Assembly: GCA_937928175.1 (NCBI GenBank)
Contig: CALFVP010000076.1
Coordinates: forward strand, 1 to 7,938
From: an uncultured bacterium
GTDB lineage: Bacteria; Spirochaetota; Brevinematia; DTOW01
Reading direction: 5' to 3'
DNA: 7,938 nucleotides
Positions 1 to 6,056 of this stretch are shown piece by piece. How positions within the stretch are numbered: position 1 is the first letter of the stretch; each line of letters begins with the position of its first letter. Under the pieces are notes generated by a model. That model was not told the origin of the DNA, made no database searches, and saw only the letters and a program-made list of their open reading frames with translations. The position numbers were made by a program, and so were the translations under genes.

Positions 1-1
1 A

Positions 2-796
2 AAGAAGGGTTTTTGTAAGATTTCAGATAGACCTATGGTTTCAAGTTATTTTCCGCATTTTGGGGAAGAGAAACCGCTTGTTGGTGTTTTTGGTTCTGGT
101 ACTATTTTTTTTACGTATTGTAATATGGCTTGTGTGTATTGTCAAAATTGGGAGGTGAGTCATCTTGGAGAAGGTTATGAAGTATCTGTAGAGGATATTT
201 CTAATTTTATGCTTACTTTGCAGAGGTTAGGTTGTCATAATATAAACTTAGTAACTCCTACTCATCAGATACCTTTTATAGTTGAGGCTATTAAGATTGC
301 AGCTGAAAAAGGTTTAAGGTTACCTATTGTTTACAATTGTGGAGGTTATGAATCTTTAGAGACTTTGAGAATTTTGGATGGTATTATAGACATTTACATG
401 CCTGATATAAAGTATATGGATGATGAAGTAGCTTTAAGGTTTTCTGGAGTTAAGGGGTATTCTAGTGTAGTAAAAGAAGCAGTAAAAGAAATGTACAGAC
501 AAGTGGGAGATCTTATAATAGAGAAAGGTATTGCTAAAAGAGGTTTGATTGTACGCCATTTAGTTCTTCCTGGGGATCTTTCCCAAACAGAAAAGGTAAT
601 TAGTTTTATCGTTAAAGAAATTTCACCTAATACTTACTTTAACTTAATGGATCAGTATAGACCTTGCGGTGATGCTTGGAAATACCCCCCTTTGAATAGG
701 ATGATTACAAATGAAGAGTGGAACAAAGCTTTGGAGTTAGTAAGTAAATATGGTGTTAAAAGACTTGACAGTAAAAGAAGTCGCTTCTGGGATTAA
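2..796 (+). CDS. PflX-like radical SAM protein (COG1313 type), 5'-partial
   Basis: This is the C-terminal part of a radical SAM iron-sulfur protein of the PflX group, homologous to pyruvate formate-lyase activating enzymes. The physiological substrate of the group is not known to me. The frame is open to the left edge, and the codons before the first ATG (35) already match the family: a GFC motif at 8-16, then the VSSYFPHFGEE block. The Met at 35 is therefore almost certainly internal and the true start lies upstream. The cluster-binding CxxxCxxC motif has its cysteines at 119-121, 131-133 and 140-142. Further family blocks are GCHNINLVTPTH, VYNCGGYE, DIYMPDIKY, RHLVLPG and MDQYRPCGDAWKYP. 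The end looks complete. No glycyl radical enzyme is visible nearby, so a true PFL-activase role is not supported. The family call is firm and the function is open. Confidence 0.88.
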   Translation, partial: KKGFCKISDRPMVSSYFPHFGEEKPLVGVFGSGTIFFTYCNMACVYCQNWEVSHLGEGYEVSVEDISNFMLTLQRLGCHNINLVTPTHQIPFIVEAIKIAAEKGLRLPIVYNCGGYESLETLRILDGIIDIYMPDIKYMDDEVALRFSGVKGYSSVVKEAVKEMYRQVGDLIIEKGIAKRGLIVRHLVLPGDLSQTEKVISFIVKEISPNTYFNLMDQYRPCGDAWKYPPLNRMITNEEWNKALELVSKYGVKRLDSKRSRFWD

Positions 797-844
797 TTTG
801 GAAATATTAAAGTAAGAGTTTAAACAAAAAAGTTATTCGGTTGT

Positions 845-870
845 TACTTTCTGCCTGCGGTGTGTAAGTA
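845..870. other. Weak imperfect hairpin in the gap before recO
   Basis: The 142-bp gap between the radical SAM gene and recO contains a patch visibly richer in G and C than its surroundings. It can fold with TACTT (845-849) against AAGTA (866-870) and a short inner CC/GG stem with G-U pairs. There is no T-run after it, so it does not look like an intrinsic terminator. It could be a 5' UTR structure for recO or chance. I found no supported gene in this gap. Confidence 0.2.
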
Positions 871-925
871 CTAAACGATAGTGAAAATATCTACTTGTGT
901 ACAGAAATGTATAGAATTTATTTAT

Positions 926-930
926 AGGAA
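926..930 (+). promoter_or_regulatory. Ribosome binding site of recO
   Basis: AGGAA lies 8 nt before the ATG at 939, a normal Shine-Dalgarno spacing. It supports 939 as the recO start. Confidence 0.65.
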
Positions 931-938
931 TTATTTTT

Positions 939-1610
939 ATGGGTAGCAATAAAAAGTTTAGAAGGGTTAAAGGAATTGTTTTAGGAACGAAAGATGTTGG
1001 GGAATCTGATAAACTAGTTGTTTTATTTTCTCCAGAGTTAGGTAAATGTAACCTTATTGCATACGGTAGTAATAGATTTAAAAGTAGGTTTTCCAATAAG
1101 ATTAATATGTCAAACGTTATAAGAGGATGGGTTAGGTTTCCACAAGGAATCAATAAAATTCCTTCTCTTGAGGATGCTGAAGTTTTAGCAGACTTTTTTG
1201 ATCTTATAAGAGGAAATCCCTTAAAAATTTTTAGTACCAACTTTGCCGTAGAGATCATTAACTTATTTGTTCCTTTTGAAGTTTTTGATGAAGAGTTGAA
1301 TAATTTAACTCTGAATTTTTTTAAAAGTTTGGCAGAATCAAATAATGACGATGAAACTTTTTACCTTTTATCTAAATTTTTGGTTAGTTTTTTAAAGTTG
1401 GAAGGTATTTTGCCTTACGTAAAGAACGAGAAAAATTTGGAAAATAGTGTTAAGTTTTTCGTAATTTCGCTAATAAAGGGTAATAGGTATACTAATATAA
1501 GTTATGAAACTAAGGTAGATTTTTTGGAATGGTTTTATAGGAAAGTAAAGGATGTAATGAATCTAGAAAAAATAGTATCTATAGAGCTAATAAAAAGAAT
1601 TCTTACTTAG
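939..1610 (+). CDS. recO: DNA repair protein RecO
   Basis: RecO works in the RecFOR recombination-repair pathway. It helps load RecA onto SSB-coated single-stranded DNA and anneals complementary strands in the cytoplasm. The N-terminal OB-fold signature is clear: GIVLGTKDVGESDKLVVLFSPELGK at residues 12-36, followed by AYGSNRFKSRF at 41-51. The rest is a divergent mostly helical domain, with LEGILPY where the family has its conserved Leu-Pro turn. At 223 residues it is slightly short for RecO. It has no CxxC zinc-finger motif in the C-terminal half; some RecO proteins, such as that of E. coli, also lack it. The start is supported by AGGAA 8 nt upstream. The gene follows the radical SAM gene on the same strand after 142 bp and converges on the barrel gene. 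The N-terminus is convincing and the C-terminus weakly conserved. Confidence 0.85.
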   Translation: MGSNKKFRRVKGIVLGTKDVGESDKLVVLFSPELGKCNLIAYGSNRFKSRFSNKINMSNVIRGWVRFPQGINKIPSLEDAEVLADFFDLIRGNPLKIFSTNFAVEIINLFVPFEVFDEELNNLTLNFFKSLAESNNDDETFYLLSKFLVSFLKLEGILPYVKNEKNLENSVKFFVISLIKGNRYTNISYETKVDFLEWFYRKVKDVMNLEKIVSIELIKRILT

Positions 1611-1656
1611 AAAATTTTTGTTGCTTTTTGTGATGAATTTTTTAAAGGTATAAGTA

Positions 1657-2217
1657 TTAAAAGGAAACTGATAGTATTTTTATATCTAATCCTGCGAATT
1701 TATTATTTCCTCCGATTTGTATGATTATTCCATCTAGGTATACTGATATGTTTACTGAGTAGAATATTCCGAACGATGGGTTCTCTGAGAAAGATATATT
1801 AGGTCCGAAACCTAGAGAAAAAGATACAGGTACGTTTTCTTTTCTGAAATCGAATGAGAATAAACCGTATCCACCCATATCGAAATCAAATTTTACTGTT
1901 TCGTTTCTTGGTGCTATGATATCCATTCCTACAAATGGCCCTACTGCTATTGAAAATAAGTTTTGCTTAAATACCGTTATGGGTAAATCTACTTGTAAGC
2001 CAAATCCTACATCTTTTCCAAGCCCTCCAAACACCAACCACGGGTAAAGATCTATTTTATCTGAGAGTTTTTGTTCAAATCCTATTTCAAACCCAAAACC
2101 TCGATAGGCGTATCCCATTCCAATTTCAAGTCCTTTGTTTAATATAGCTTCTTTAAACCCTAGTGCTGCAGATGACATAAAAAGTAGTGCTAGAGCTAAA
2201 GGAAGTATTTTTTTCAT
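1657..2217 (-). CDS. Small predicted outer-membrane beta-barrel protein
   Basis: I do not recognise a named family. The 186-residue product starts with a classical signal peptide: KK, then a hydrophobic run from about residue 4 to 14, and a likely cleavage site after ALG at residue 20. The mature part is rich in Gly and aromatic residues, with alternating polar and hydrophobic positions typical of amphipathic strands. Examples are LEIGMGYAYRGFGFEIGFEQ, KDVGFGLQVDLPI and VSFSLGFGPNISF. It ends in Phe (SVSF), as many substrates of the outer-membrane assembly machinery do. The size suits a barrel of about eight strands. GGAG lies 7 nt before the start, and an almost ideal sigma-70-type promoter sits just upstream, so strong expression is likely. 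Its neighbours give no functional hint: it converges with recO and diverges from the FapA gene. The barrel and outer-membrane calls are inferences from composition. Confidence 0.7.
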   Translation of the reverse strand: MKKILPLALALLFMSSAALGFKEAILNKGLEIGMGYAYRGFGFEIGFEQKLSDKIDLYPWLVFGGLGKDVGFGLQVDLPITVFKQNLFSIAVGPFVGMDIIAPRNETVKFDFDMGGYGLFSFDFRKENVPVSFSLGFGPNISFSENPSFGIFYSVNISVYLDGIIIQIGGNNKFAGLDIKILSVSF

Positions 2218-2224
2218 CTTTTTT

Positions 2225-2228
2225 CTCC
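2225..2228 (-). promoter_or_regulatory. Ribosome binding site of the barrel gene
   Basis: On the minus strand GGAG lies 7 nt before the ATG at 2217. This is optimal spacing and fixes the start that carries the signal peptide. Confidence 0.65.
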
Positions 2229-2244
2229 AGTGGTTTTTACAATT

Positions 2245-2271
2245 ATTATAAAGATTCTAATTTTTTGTCAA
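2245..2271 (-). promoter_or_regulatory. Near-consensus sigma-70-type promoter for the barrel gene
   Basis: On the minus strand TTGACA (2271-2266) is a perfect -35 hexamer. TATAAT (2250-2245) is a perfect -10 with a 15-nt spacer; an alternative -10, TAATAA (2248-2243), has a 17-nt spacer. Transcription would begin near 2238 and leave a leader of about 20 nt containing the GGAG. The match suggests strong constitutive expression. Confidence 0.6.
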
Positions 2272-2311
2272 GTTTAATTAACGTAATTTTATTTTTTACA
2301 TCAAATTAATG

Positions 2312-2340
2312 TTGAAAACTTTTTTAATAGTGATTATACT
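2312..2340 (+). promoter_or_regulatory. Putative promoter of the FapA-family gene
   Basis: TTGAAA (2312-2317), a 17-nt spacer and TATACT (2335-2340) match the sigma-70 consensus at five of six positions in each hexamer. Transcription would begin near 2347. That is downstream of the first in-frame ATG (2309) and about 10 nt before the ATG at 2357, so the promoter argues for the later start. Confidence 0.5.
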
Positions 2341-2356
2341 TAGTTATGTTAGGATT

Positions 2357-4303
2357 ATGGATATTAAGAAGATAATTTCTCTTCTTGATGAAATAGAAGA
2401 TGAGAGTAGTAATGAAGTAGAAGTTGTGGCTTTTTCTATAAGGGAAGCGTTAGAAATAGCAAGTAAGGAGCTTAATACTGAAGTTTTTAATTTGGAGTAT
2501 GAGATATTGGAACCTGGAAATAGTGGTTTTATGGGTATTATTGGTAGAAAACCTTACAGAGTTATTGTGAGAAAGATAGGTAGTTTATCGTTAAAGCCTT
2601 CTTTTGAGAACCATAGAGAAGAAATTTTATCAATTGATGGTAAGTTTTTTATAGCTAATACGGATGAGGGGGTATTTCTTAAGGTTTTACCACCTCAAGG
2701 TAATGGTAGATACGTTACTTACAATGATATAGTTCAGGAACTTAGAGCTAGGGAAATACAAAATTTTGATGAGTCTAAAATAAGAAAAGAAGTTCAATCT
2801 CCTTCTTCTACTTCAGTATTGATAGCACCAGTTCAGAATACTTTACCCGAAGAGGATAGTAAACCTCATATAGAGATATTGCCGGATGAAAGTAGAGTGT
2901 TTTTGACATTTTCAAAACCTTCTTTAAGGGGTAAAGTTCCGTCTGTTTCTGAGATAAATAGGTTATTAAAAGAGAATGGTGTTGTTTATGGTGTGAATAA
3001 TGAGAATATAGAGAAAGCTATATATGAAGGTATGTTTGGTATTCCTGTGGAGGTAGCAACGTGGACACCACCAGAGCCCGGTAAAGATGCCAAAATAAAT
3101 TACTATGTTAGTTTGGGTAATAAATCATTGTTTGAGGTAGCATTTCAGAAAGATAACATTGATTTTCATAAAATTGCTTCTATAGAAAATGTTGTGAAAG
3201 GGCAAGTGTTAGCATCAAAAGATCCTCCTACCAGAGGTATTCCTGGTAAAACGGTTAGAGGTAAGATAATACCCACAACTGATGGAAAAGATGTTAGTTT
3301 GCAGTCTATTGCCGGTAAGAATGTAGAAGTGTCGGCTGATGGTTTAGAACTTATCGCAAAAGAACATGGTCAAGTTGTTTTTAAACAGGAAAAGATACAC
3401 GTAGAACCAGTTTTAGAAATTCAGTCGGATGTATCAACCGAAACGGGAGATATAGATTTTGTTGGTAATGTTGTTGTAAAGGGTAGTGTTAGAGATACGT
3501 TTAAGGTTAAGGCGGGAGGAAATATTGATATATGGGGAACAGTTGAAAAAGCTGAAGTTATAGGTGATGGTAATATAATTGTTAGAACTGGTATACAAGG
3601 TAAAGAGTTAGGAAAGGTTATAGCAGGTGGGGATTTGATAGCAAAGTTTATAGAAAGAGCTAATGTTAAAGCAGGTGGTAACGTTATAGCACTAGAGTAC
3701 ATAATGCACAGTAACGTATCTTCTAAATCCAGGGTAATGTGTTTTGGTAGGAAGGCAAGTATAGTTGGTGGATCTGTAAAAGCACTTTATGAAGTATCGG
3801 CAAAACAGATAGGTGCTGAGTCGTGGGTAGAGACTATGATAGAAGTTGGTTCTGATCCAGATTTGCAAGAAAAGTATAATGAACTAATAAAGAGGCGAGA
3901 AGAATTGTCTTCTAAAATTTCTGAAATCAAAAAAGAGCTTAATATCTTTCAGCAAATGATCCAGAATTTTGGTAGAATACCTCCAGATAAAGAAGAAAGG
4001 TATAACACTATGACTGCTATGCTTAAGGAGTATAGTCAAGAACTTGAAGCTATAGAAAAAGAACTTAAAGAGATAAATGAAAAACTTGGAAGTGCTGCAA
4101 TTGAAGCTAGGGTAAGTGTAAGTGATATATGTTACCCGAATGTTAAAATAAAAATAAAGGATGCTTTGTATACGTGTAGGGAACAGTATAAGTTTGTTAC
4201 ATTTAAATTGGATAATAGGTCTATAATTGCTGTACCTTACGAAGAATCTCAAGAACTCAGAGAAAGAAAAAAAGAAATGAAAGAAAAGTCTAAAATTTTT
4301 TAA
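2357..4303 (+). CDS. FapA-family (DUF342) protein with N-terminal Jag_N domain
   Basis: FapA proteins are bacterial polymer-like beta-helix proteins. One member is linked to polar flagellar assembly, but the role of most is unclear. From the start chosen here (648 residues), residues 21-73 form a Jag_N domain, as in the SpoIIIJ-associated protein, with the typical GFMGIIGRKPYRVIVRK end. The FapA region follows, with GIPGKTVRGKIIPTTDGKDV and then a Gly/Val-rich repeat region at about 355-495 (GNVVVKGSV, KAGGNIDIWG, VIAGGDLIAKFIERANVKAGGNV), which reads as a right-handed beta-helix. A charged coiled coil spans about 500-578, followed by the usual short beta tail. The frame also opens at ATG 2309, adding 16 hydrophobic residues. 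I prefer 2357 because a good promoter lies inside the extra stretch and no ribosome binding site precedes 2309. AGGA lies only 2 nt before 2357, so the start is uncertain. The product is probably cytoplasmic. Confidence 0.88.
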   Translation: MDIKKIISLLDEIEDESSNEVEVVAFSIREALEIASKELNTEVFNLEYEILEPGNSGFMGIIGRKPYRVIVRKIGSLSLKPSFENHREEILSIDGKFFIANTDEGVFLKVLPPQGNGRYVTYNDIVQELRAREIQNFDESKIRKEVQSPSSTSVLIAPVQNTLPEEDSKPHIEILPDESRVFLTFSKPSLRGKVPSVSEINRLLKENGVVYGVNNENIEKAIYEGMFGIPVEVATWTPPEPGKDAKINYYVSLGNKSLFEVAFQKDNIDFHKIASIENVVKGQVLASKDPPTRGIPGKTVRGKIIPTTDGKDVSLQSIAGKNVEVSADGLELIAKEHGQVVFKQEKIHVEPVLEIQSDVSTETGDIDFVGNVVVKGSVRDTFKVKAGGNIDIWGTVEKAEVIGDGNIIVRTGIQGKELGKVIAGGDLIAKFIERANVKAGGNVIALEYIMHSNVSSKSRVMCFGRKASIVGGSVKALYEVSAKQIGAESWVETMIEVGSDPDLQEKYNELIKRREELSSKISEIKKELNIFQQMIQNFGRIPPDKEERYNTMTAMLKEYSQELEAIEKELKEINEKLGSAAIEARVSVSDICYPNVKIKIKDALYTCREQYKFVTFKLDNRSIIAVPYEESQELRERKKEMKEKSKIF

Positions 4304-4305
4304 CC

Positions 4306-4755
4306 CTACCTATAGGATATTAGTTTCCATTCTTTACCAAATTTCTTAAATAAGTAAGTGGTTTCTCTTTTTACTTTTACTTCTTCGAAACTTGTACCCT
4401 TTGGTACGGATCTCTTGTACTCCCATTCAACTACTGCTATTCCTAAGTTTTCTTTTTCAAAAATTTTTATTTCTTTTATCTTAGGGTTTGAGAGTAATGA
4501 TAATTCTTCTTTTACTTGAGAATACTTATTTGGATTTTGTATGGAAAAGAGCATTTTTTCCATATCTCTTTTAGCTTTGCCTTCTGAAAAAGGAATTATT
4601 TTATCAAACTTCATTGATAAATAGTTTGTTAATATACCGCTTAAAACTGAAGAAACTTTATACACATCTTTAGAAAATGTTTTTTCTTCATCGTAGCAAA
4701 AACCTTTAAATGTTATCAAAGTTAACGTAGCTAAAGCAATAAAAATTTTATTCAT
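4306..4755 (-). CDS. Small exported protein of unknown function, possibly NTF2-like
   Basis: I do not recognise a family. The 149-residue product starts with MNK and a hydrophobic stretch (residues 4-16), so it is probably exported. Cleavage could fall after GFC at residue 20. That Cys is not in a good lipobox, since Lys and Phe flank the Gly before it, so a lipoprotein is possible but not favoured. The mature part is charged and mixed alpha/beta, and ends with TTYLFKKFGKEWKLISYR, which resembles the last strands of NTF2-like (SnoaL-type) folds. That resemblance is a guess from the pattern. The start codon lies inside the end of fliJ (ATGAATAA, 8-nt overlap), and AGAGG within fliJ sits 8 nt upstream. 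The two genes are therefore probably cotranscribed and translationally coupled. Its stop lies 2 nt from the stop of the convergent FapA gene. Confidence 0.7.
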   Translation of the reverse strand: MNKIFIALATLTLITFKGFCYDEEKTFSKDVYKVSSVLSGILTNYLSMKFDKIIPFSEGKAKRDMEKMLFSIQNPNKYSQVKEELSLLSNPKIKEIKIFEKENLGIAVVEWEYKRSVPKGTSFEEVKVKRETTYLFKKFGKEWKLISYR

Positions 4756-5182
4756 AAGCTTTACCTCTTTTTGATGAAAAAATATCGTTTATTTCTTTTT
4801 CTTCTTCTTTTAAGGAAGATTTTAGAAATTCCTTTATGGATTTATCGAAAAGTTTTTCTAAAACTTTTACTTCTTTATCTTTTTCCAGGTATTTGTTTAG
4901 TGCTTCCTTGAAAGGTATTTCTTTTTCTTTGGCATCCCTCATTTTATACTTTTGCATATCTTCGTTTGATTTTATGTATTTATCGTACATTTTTCTTTCT
5001 TCTATGTTATTTACTCTTTTCATTTCTAATATTGCATTCTTTTTTTCTTCCTTTAGTTTATTTATTTTAGAAATTTCTAAATTATACTCACTAGCTTTTT
5101 TTGATAAGTCAAGTTTTTGTAAATCTCTTATTTTCCTTTTTACATCAAGAAGTTTTTGTAGTCTAAAACTAAACTTCTTCAT
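4748..5182 (-). CDS. fliJ: Flagellar export protein FliJ
   Basis: FliJ is the small coiled-coil stalk of the flagellar type III export apparatus. It binds the FliI ATPase ring and FlhA and helps couple export to energy. The 144-residue product has the family length and the characteristic N-terminus (KKFSFRLQKLLDVKRKIRD). It is almost entirely Lys/Glu-rich amphipathic helix without Pro until residue 90 or so, and ends with an acidic-basic helix (KEEEKEINDIFSSKRG) typical of FliJ. The family is diverse in sequence, so the call rests on the N-terminus, length and coiled coil. It lies 18 nt downstream of hisG and overlaps the next gene by 8 nt, so it is inside an operon. fliH and fliI, its usual neighbours, are absent here. 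No good Shine-Dalgarno precedes the start; translation may be coupled to hisG. Confidence 0.78.
   Translation of the reverse strand: MKKFSFRLQKLLDVKRKIRDLQKLDLSKKASEYNLEISKINKLKEEKKNAILEMKRVNNIEERKMYDKYIKSNEDMQKYKMRDAKEKEIPFKEALNKYLEKDKEVKVLEKLFDKSIKEFLKSSLKEEEKEINDIFSSKRGKAYE
4764..4768 (-). promoter_or_regulatory. Ribosome binding site inside fliJ for the 149-residue gene
   Basis: AGAGG on the minus strand lies within the last fliJ codons, 8 nt before the ATG at 4755. It supports the overlapping start and translation from a shared transcript. Confidence 0.6.
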
Positions 5183-5200
5183 AACTAAAAATCTCGGAGG

Positions 5201-5839
5201 TTATTCTAAATCTTTTAATACGTTTTCCAGTTTTCTTAAAATTTCTTCTAATCTTTTCCTTTTAAAGTAAAAAGATTTTTTATTTACTATTAGTCTGGAT
5301 GTTGATTCCAGTATTTCGTCAATGATGGTAAGGTTGTTTTCTTTTAAAGTTGATCCTGTTGATGTTATGTCAACTATGAGATCACTAAGTCCTACTAATG
5401 GTCCTAGTTCAACAGATCCGTATAGTTCTATTATTTTAGCTTCTATCTCCTTTGATCTAAAGTAAGATTTTGTTATGTTTGGTAGTTTTGTAGCTACTTT
5501 AAGGACTGTTGATGTTGAATTGAGGGTACTCCCTTCTTTCCCTGCTACAACAACTTTACAGTAACCAAATTTCAAATCAAGCAAAGAGAATACATCTGGG
5601 TTAATTTCAACTAATAAATCGTAACCTACAACTCCAATATCAGCTACTCCTTCTAAAACATAGGTTATTACATCTTTTGCCCTTACAAGTAGAAAATCTA
5701 TCTTAGAACTTTCATCAGATACTATAAGCTTCCTTGAATTTTCTAGTAATCTCTCTTTAAGTAGCCCAGATTTTAAAAATAGTTCTACTGTATCATCAAA
5801 TAACCTACCTTTGGGTACCGCTAAAACTATTCTTTCCAT
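5201..5839 (-). CDS. hisG: ATP phosphoribosyltransferase, short form (HisG)
   Basis: HisG catalyses the first step of histidine biosynthesis, joining ATP and PRPP to give phosphoribosyl-ATP in the cytoplasm. The start (MERIVLAVPKGRLFDDTVELF) is typical. VRAKDVITYVLEGVADIGVVGYDLL is the conserved central block, and DLIVDITSTGSTLKENNL near residues 153-169 is the phosphate/PRPP-binding segment. At 212 residues it is the short form, lacking the C-terminal regulatory domain of long enzymes. Short HisG normally needs the HisRS-like partner HisZ for activity and feedback inhibition; hisZ is not in this window. No other his gene is adjacent, so hisG is detached from any his operon and instead precedes fliJ by 18 nt. 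No good Shine-Dalgarno is placed for the start: AGGA is about 20 nt upstream. The start is chosen because the first residues match the family exactly. Confidence 0.93.
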   Translation of the reverse strand: MERIVLAVPKGRLFDDTVELFLKSGLLKERLLENSRKLIVSDESSKIDFLLVRAKDVITYVLEGVADIGVVGYDLLVEINPDVFSLLDLKFGYCKVVVAGKEGSTLNSTSTVLKVATKLPNITKSYFRSKEIEAKIIELYGSVELGPLVGLSDLIVDITSTGSTLKENNLTIIDEILESTSRLIVNKKSFYFKRKRLEEILRKLENVLKDLE

Positions 5840-5847
5840 GACTTTAA

Positions 5848-5853
5848 ATTATG
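5848..5853 (-). promoter_or_regulatory. Possible -10 element of hisG
   Basis: CATAAT on the minus strand ends 8 nt before the hisG ATG, so transcription would start almost at the codon. No good -35 hexamer is found 16-19 nt upstream, where the palindromic repeats begin. This is a weak call; it would make hisG nearly leaderless and place the repeats at a regulator position. Confidence 0.25.
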
Positions 5854-5868
5854 AATAATTCCTACGGT

Positions 5869-5915
5869 TGAAATTAAATTTCGATGAAATTAAATTTCAG
5901 TGAAATTAAATTTCA
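5869..5915. repeat. Three tandem 16-bp-period palindromic repeats
   Basis: TGAAATTAAATTTC occurs identically at 5869-5882, 5885-5898 and 5901-5914, separated by 2 bp, giving a 16-bp period. Each core GAAATTAAATTTC is a palindrome around a central A/T. In copies two and three it extends to a 15-bp palindrome with a final A. A degenerate fourth copy (10 of 13 matches to the core) follows directly at 5915-5927. The array lies between the divergent hisG and M16 peptidase genes, about 30 bp upstream of the hisG start. It is plausibly a multi-site operator for a dimeric regulator, but this is inferred. Confidence 0.85.
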
Positions 5916-5930
5916 AAATCAAATTTTACT

Positions 5931-5958
5931 GTTTAACTTAGGAAGTTTAACTTAGAAA
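5931..5958. repeat. Tandem 14-bp direct repeat
   Basis: GTTTAACTTAGGAA (5931-5944) is followed directly by GTTTAACTTAGAAA (5945-5958), differing at one base. It differs in sequence from the palindromic array just to its left and lies about 100 bp upstream of the peptidase gene. It could be a second type of protein-binding site or a replication-slippage product. Confidence 0.8.
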
Positions 5959-6008
5959 AATTTTAAATTTATGGGGACAAGTGTGGGAATCTTTTTGTTG
6001 TGAATGTA

Positions 6009-6024
6009 CCTTTATTTGTAAAGG
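6009..6024. repeat. Short perfect inverted repeat before the M16 gene
   Basis: CCTTTA (6009-6014) and TAAAGG (6019-6024) form a 6-bp stem with a TTTG loop. A short T-run follows only after 7 bp. It is weak for a terminator, and it overlaps the possible -35 element of the peptidase gene, so an operator is an alternative. It may also be chance in AT-rich DNA. Confidence 0.3.
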
Positions 6025-6045
6025 AAGTAAGTTTTTAGTTATCAT
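6016..6045 (+). promoter_or_regulatory. Possible promoter of the M16 peptidase gene
   Basis: TTGTAA (6016-6021), an 18-nt spacer and TATCAT (6040-6045) give four and five consensus matches. Transcription would start near 6052, only about 5 nt before the ATG. The -10 is decent and the -35 is weak. Confidence 0.35.
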
Positions 6046-6056
6046 ATTTTGAGACT

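Noticed and set aside
907..927. Six-codon open frame just before recO as a leader peptide
   Set aside because: It has no ribosome binding site, no telling amino-acid run and no attenuator-like hairpins.
833..1258. Minus-strand open frame opposite the recO start and its upstream gap
   Set aside because: It overlaps most of the recO N-terminus, which has clear family motifs, and its own translation is low-complexity with no recognisable domain or signal.
3421..4252. Two minus-strand open frames (3421-3702 and 3884-4252) inside the FapA gene
   Set aside because: They are antisense to conserved FapA beta-helix and coiled-coil codons. Their Ser/Pro/Thr- and Phe/Tyr-rich translations are what reverse reading of Gly/Val/Lys/Glu codons gives.
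4309..4316. CCTATAGG palindrome at the fapA convergent junction as a bidirectional terminator
   Set aside because: It has only four base pairs per arm with no loop and no T-run on either side, so it is too weak.
5196..5200. GGAGG on the plus strand in the hisG-fliJ gap
   Set aside because: No suitable start codon follows on the plus strand. On the minus strand, where fliJ is read, the sequence is its complement and cannot serve as a ribosome binding site.
4836..5270. Plus-strand open frame opposite fliJ and the hisG end
   Set aside because: Its Phe/Ser/Leu-rich translation mirrors the Lys/Glu-rich FliJ coiled coil. It looks membrane-like only for that reason.
5869..5958. Possible CRISPR array or transposon end
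   Set aside because: The period is 16 bp and the linkers 2 bp, far too short for repeats and spacers. No cas or transposase gene is near.
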